The position numbers and the translations under genes were made by a program. Shown here in pieces: positions 6,012 through 7,199 of a stretch of DNA of 7,199 bases. Origin of the DNA: Acidobacteriota bacterium (lineage in GTDB: Bacteria; Acidobacteriota; Thermoanaerobaculia; Multivoradales; JAHEKO01); contig JAPUJD010000312.1 of NCBI GenBank assembly GCA_027296385.1, forward strand, positions 1 to 7,199. Direction: 5' to 3'. The notes below the pieces were generated by a model. It had not been told where the DNA came from and did no database searches. It was given only the letters and a program-made list of their open reading frames with translations. Each line of letters opens with the position of its first letter. The stretch's first letter is position 1.

Positions 6012-6755
6012 ATGCAAGATCTCCAGGACAAAATCGTTCTCGTCACCGGTTCGACCCGCGGCATCGGCCGCGCGGTGGCCGAGGCGCTGGTCGTCCTGGG
6101 AGCCCGCGTCGGGCTCCATGGCCGCAGCTTGGAGCGCACCGAGGCGGTGCGCGAGGAGCTCGGCGGCGGCGAGGGGATCCAGGCCCTGGCGGCCGATCTG
6201 ACGGTGCCCGACCGGGGCGCCAGGATCGTCGAGCAGGTCATCCAGCACTTTGGTGGCATCGACGGCTTGGTCAACAACGCTGGCGGTGGGAAGCCGGCAT
6301 CGTTTCGCGCCCTCGAGCTCGAAGAGTGGCGGCGGACGCAGGCGGTCAACGTCGAGGCTGCTCTGACGACTTCCCAGGCGGCCTACAACGCGATGCGCCA
6401 ACACCGCAGCGGCTCGATCGTCAACATCTCGTCGATCGCAGCCCACGGTCCCGGCAAATGGATGGGAGCGGACTACGCGGCGTCCAAGGCGGCGCTCGTC
6501 AGCCTGACCAAGAGTCTCGCTTTCGAGGCGGCGCGCTTCGGCATTCGCTGCAACGCGGTTTCCCCCGGTTTCGTCGACACCGACATGACTGCGCTGCTGA
6601 CGACCGAGCGCCAGCAGAGTCTGGGCATTCCGCTCGGCCGGTTGGCGAAGCCGGCCGAGGTAGCGCAGGCCGTGCTCTTCCTGCTCTCCGACGCTTCTTC
6701 CTACATCACCGGCCAGGTGCTGCACGTCGACGGCGGCCTGTGGATGGGAGGCTAG
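6012..6755 (+). CDS. fabG: 3-oxoacyl-[acyl-carrier-protein] reductase-like short-chain dehydrogenase
   Basis: A 247-residue cytoplasmic SDR that most likely reduces 3-oxoacyl-ACP to 3-hydroxyacyl-ACP with NADPH. The Rossmann cofactor motif is TGSTRGIG at 12-19, HGR at 36-38 may select NADPH, and ADL at 61-63 and NNAG at 88-91 follow. Catalytic residues are Asn113, Ser140 or Ser141, Tyr155 and Lys159 (YAASK). PGFVDTDM at 185-192 and the ending ASSYITGQVLHVDGG are characteristic of FabG. The length is normal. The start is well fixed: a TGA in frame at 5988-5990 is followed by no other start codon before the ATG, and the Rossmann motif begins at the usual distance. No Shine-Dalgarno is visible. 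The gene ends 2 bp before a FabF-like gene, which supports a fatty-acid or related acyl-ACP role. Other SDR substrates cannot be excluded, and no acpP or fabD lies in the window. Confidence 0.85.
   Translation: MQDLQDKIVLVTGSTRGIGRAVAEALVVLGARVGLHGRSLERTEAVREELGGGEGIQALAADLTVPDRGARIVEQVIQHFGGIDGLVNNAGGGKPASFRALELEEWRRTQAVNVEAALTTSQAAYNAMRQHRSGSIVNISSIAAHGPGKWMGADYAASKAALVSLTKSLAFEAARFGIRCNAVSPGFVDTDMTALLTTERQQSLGIPLGRLAKPAEVAQAVLFLLSDASSYITGQVLHVDGGLWMGG
6746..6751 (+). promoter_or_regulatory. Shine-Dalgarno GGGAGG for the fabF-like gene
   Basis: GGGAGG lies 6 nt before a GTG and inside the last codons of the fabG-like gene (its terminal Gly-Gly). It supports the GTG at 6758 as the real start and suggests translational coupling between the two genes. 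Confidence 0.75.
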
Positions 6756-6757
6756 GC

Positions 6758-7199
6758 GTGGCTCGACGGGTCGTTGTCACCGGCATCGGCTTGGTCACGC
6801 CGCTGGGGGCCGACGAGGATGTGGTCTGGGGGCGACTCATGGCCGGCGCGACGGGGCTCGCGCCACTGACGGCGTTCGACACCGAGGCCTTCATTTCACC
6901 GTACAAGGTGAAGATAGCGGCGCAGGTCGACGATGAACTGGTGGTCGATGGACTGCACGCCATGGGTCGGCGGCCGATGGATCGAGCGCTGGATCTCGCC
7001 CTGGTGGCGGGCGATCGTGCGCTTCGGCAGGCACATTTGATCGACGGTGAGCCACCCTACACTCCGCTCGAGGCGCCGGTGATCATGGGCACGGGCATCG
7101 GTTCGGCCCAGTCGATCTACGACGCCTTCCAGCGCTTCAGCGCCAAGGGGCCCAAGGGGTTGTTGCCGACCTCGGTCCCGCGCATCATGCCCAATTCGA
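6758..7199 (+). CDS. fabF: beta-ketoacyl-ACP synthase II-like protein, N-terminal part (truncated by window end)
   Basis: The first 147 codons of a condensing enzyme that would elongate acyl-ACP with malonyl-ACP in the cytoplasm. The opening RRVVVTGIGLVTPLG is the classic start of FabF-type ketosynthases, followed by W-G-R-L-M-A-G-A-T-G and the PLTAFD segment. Near the edge, VIMGTGIGSAQSIYDAF and GPKGLLPTSVPRIMPN match the region just before the active-site cysteine. That cysteine and the two catalytic histidines lie beyond the window, so activity cannot be judged. The start is GTG, 2 bp after the fabG-like stop with a good Shine-Dalgarno; the TGIG motif begins about eight residues in, as usual. 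The pairing with a FabG-like gene suits primary fatty acid synthesis or a dedicated acyl pathway such as aryl polyene or polyketide synthesis. The ketosynthase family is clear; assignment to FabF rather than a pathway-specific relative is less so. Confidence 0.85.
   Translation, partial: MARRVVVTGIGLVTPLGADEDVVWGRLMAGATGLAPLTAFDTEAFISPYKVKIAAQVDDELVVDGLHAMGRRPMDRALDLALVAGDRALRQAHLIDGEPPYTPLEAPVIMGTGIGSAQSIYDAFQRFSAKGPKGLLPTSVPRIMPNS

Noticed and set aside
1..7199. Search for mobile elements, CRISPR arrays, tRNA or rRNA genes and defence systems
   Set aside because: No terminal inverted repeats, transposase motifs, regularly spaced repeats or RNA-gene signatures were seen; all the sequence is explained by compact housekeeping-style genes.

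Overview
The window is GC-rich and densely coded, with every supported gene on the + strand. It reads as a respiratory-chain block followed by the start of a fatty-acid-type block. The organism is most likely a Gram-negative, respiring bacterium: there is a lipobox lipoprotein, periplasmic c-type haems, and haem A synthesis for an aa3/caa3-type oxidase. The style of the large cytochrome is one I associate with Acidobacteriota, Myxococcota or Planctomycetota. That is an impression from motifs only and the phylum is not proven.

Region 1 (1-3130) holds the last 60 codons of a membrane protein, probably a cytochrome b of a bc-type complex. It is followed 19 bp later by a 975-residue membrane-anchored c-type cytochrome with eight CXXCH haem sites. 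That protein has one N-terminal membrane helix, a coiled-coil stalk of about 170 residues, a three-haem module without obvious Met-Pro ligands, and five consecutive class-I-like cytochrome c domains each with a Met-Pro motif. Region 2 (3127-4052) is a single-gene unit. A good sigma70-type promoter overlaps the cytochrome stop codon, then comes a strong Shine-Dalgarno, a lipoprotein with an amicyanin-like type 1 copper site and a C-terminal carboxypeptidase-regulatory-like domain, and a perfect 11-bp-stem terminator. Region 3 (4115-5976) is ctaA-ctaB, haem A synthase and haem O synthase, coupled by an ATGA overlap. Region 4 (6000-7199) is a FabG-like reductase followed by a GTG-started FabF-like ketosynthase that runs off the window.

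The likely joint role of regions 1-3 is aerobic electron transfer. A quinol-oxidising cytochrome b unit would pass electrons through the octahaem protein, with the copper lipoprotein as a possible carrier, to a haem-copper oxidase whose haem A is made by CtaA and CtaB. No oxidase subunit or Rieske protein is visible here, so that chain is inferred.

Two genes without a Shine-Dalgarno (ctaA and the fabG-like gene) share a TANNNT-N6-ATG arrangement suggestive of leaderless transcripts. No mobile elements, CRISPR arrays, tRNA or rRNA genes were seen. No non-coding stretch exceeds 300 bases; the longest is 3973-4126, which holds the terminator and the putative ctaA promoter.
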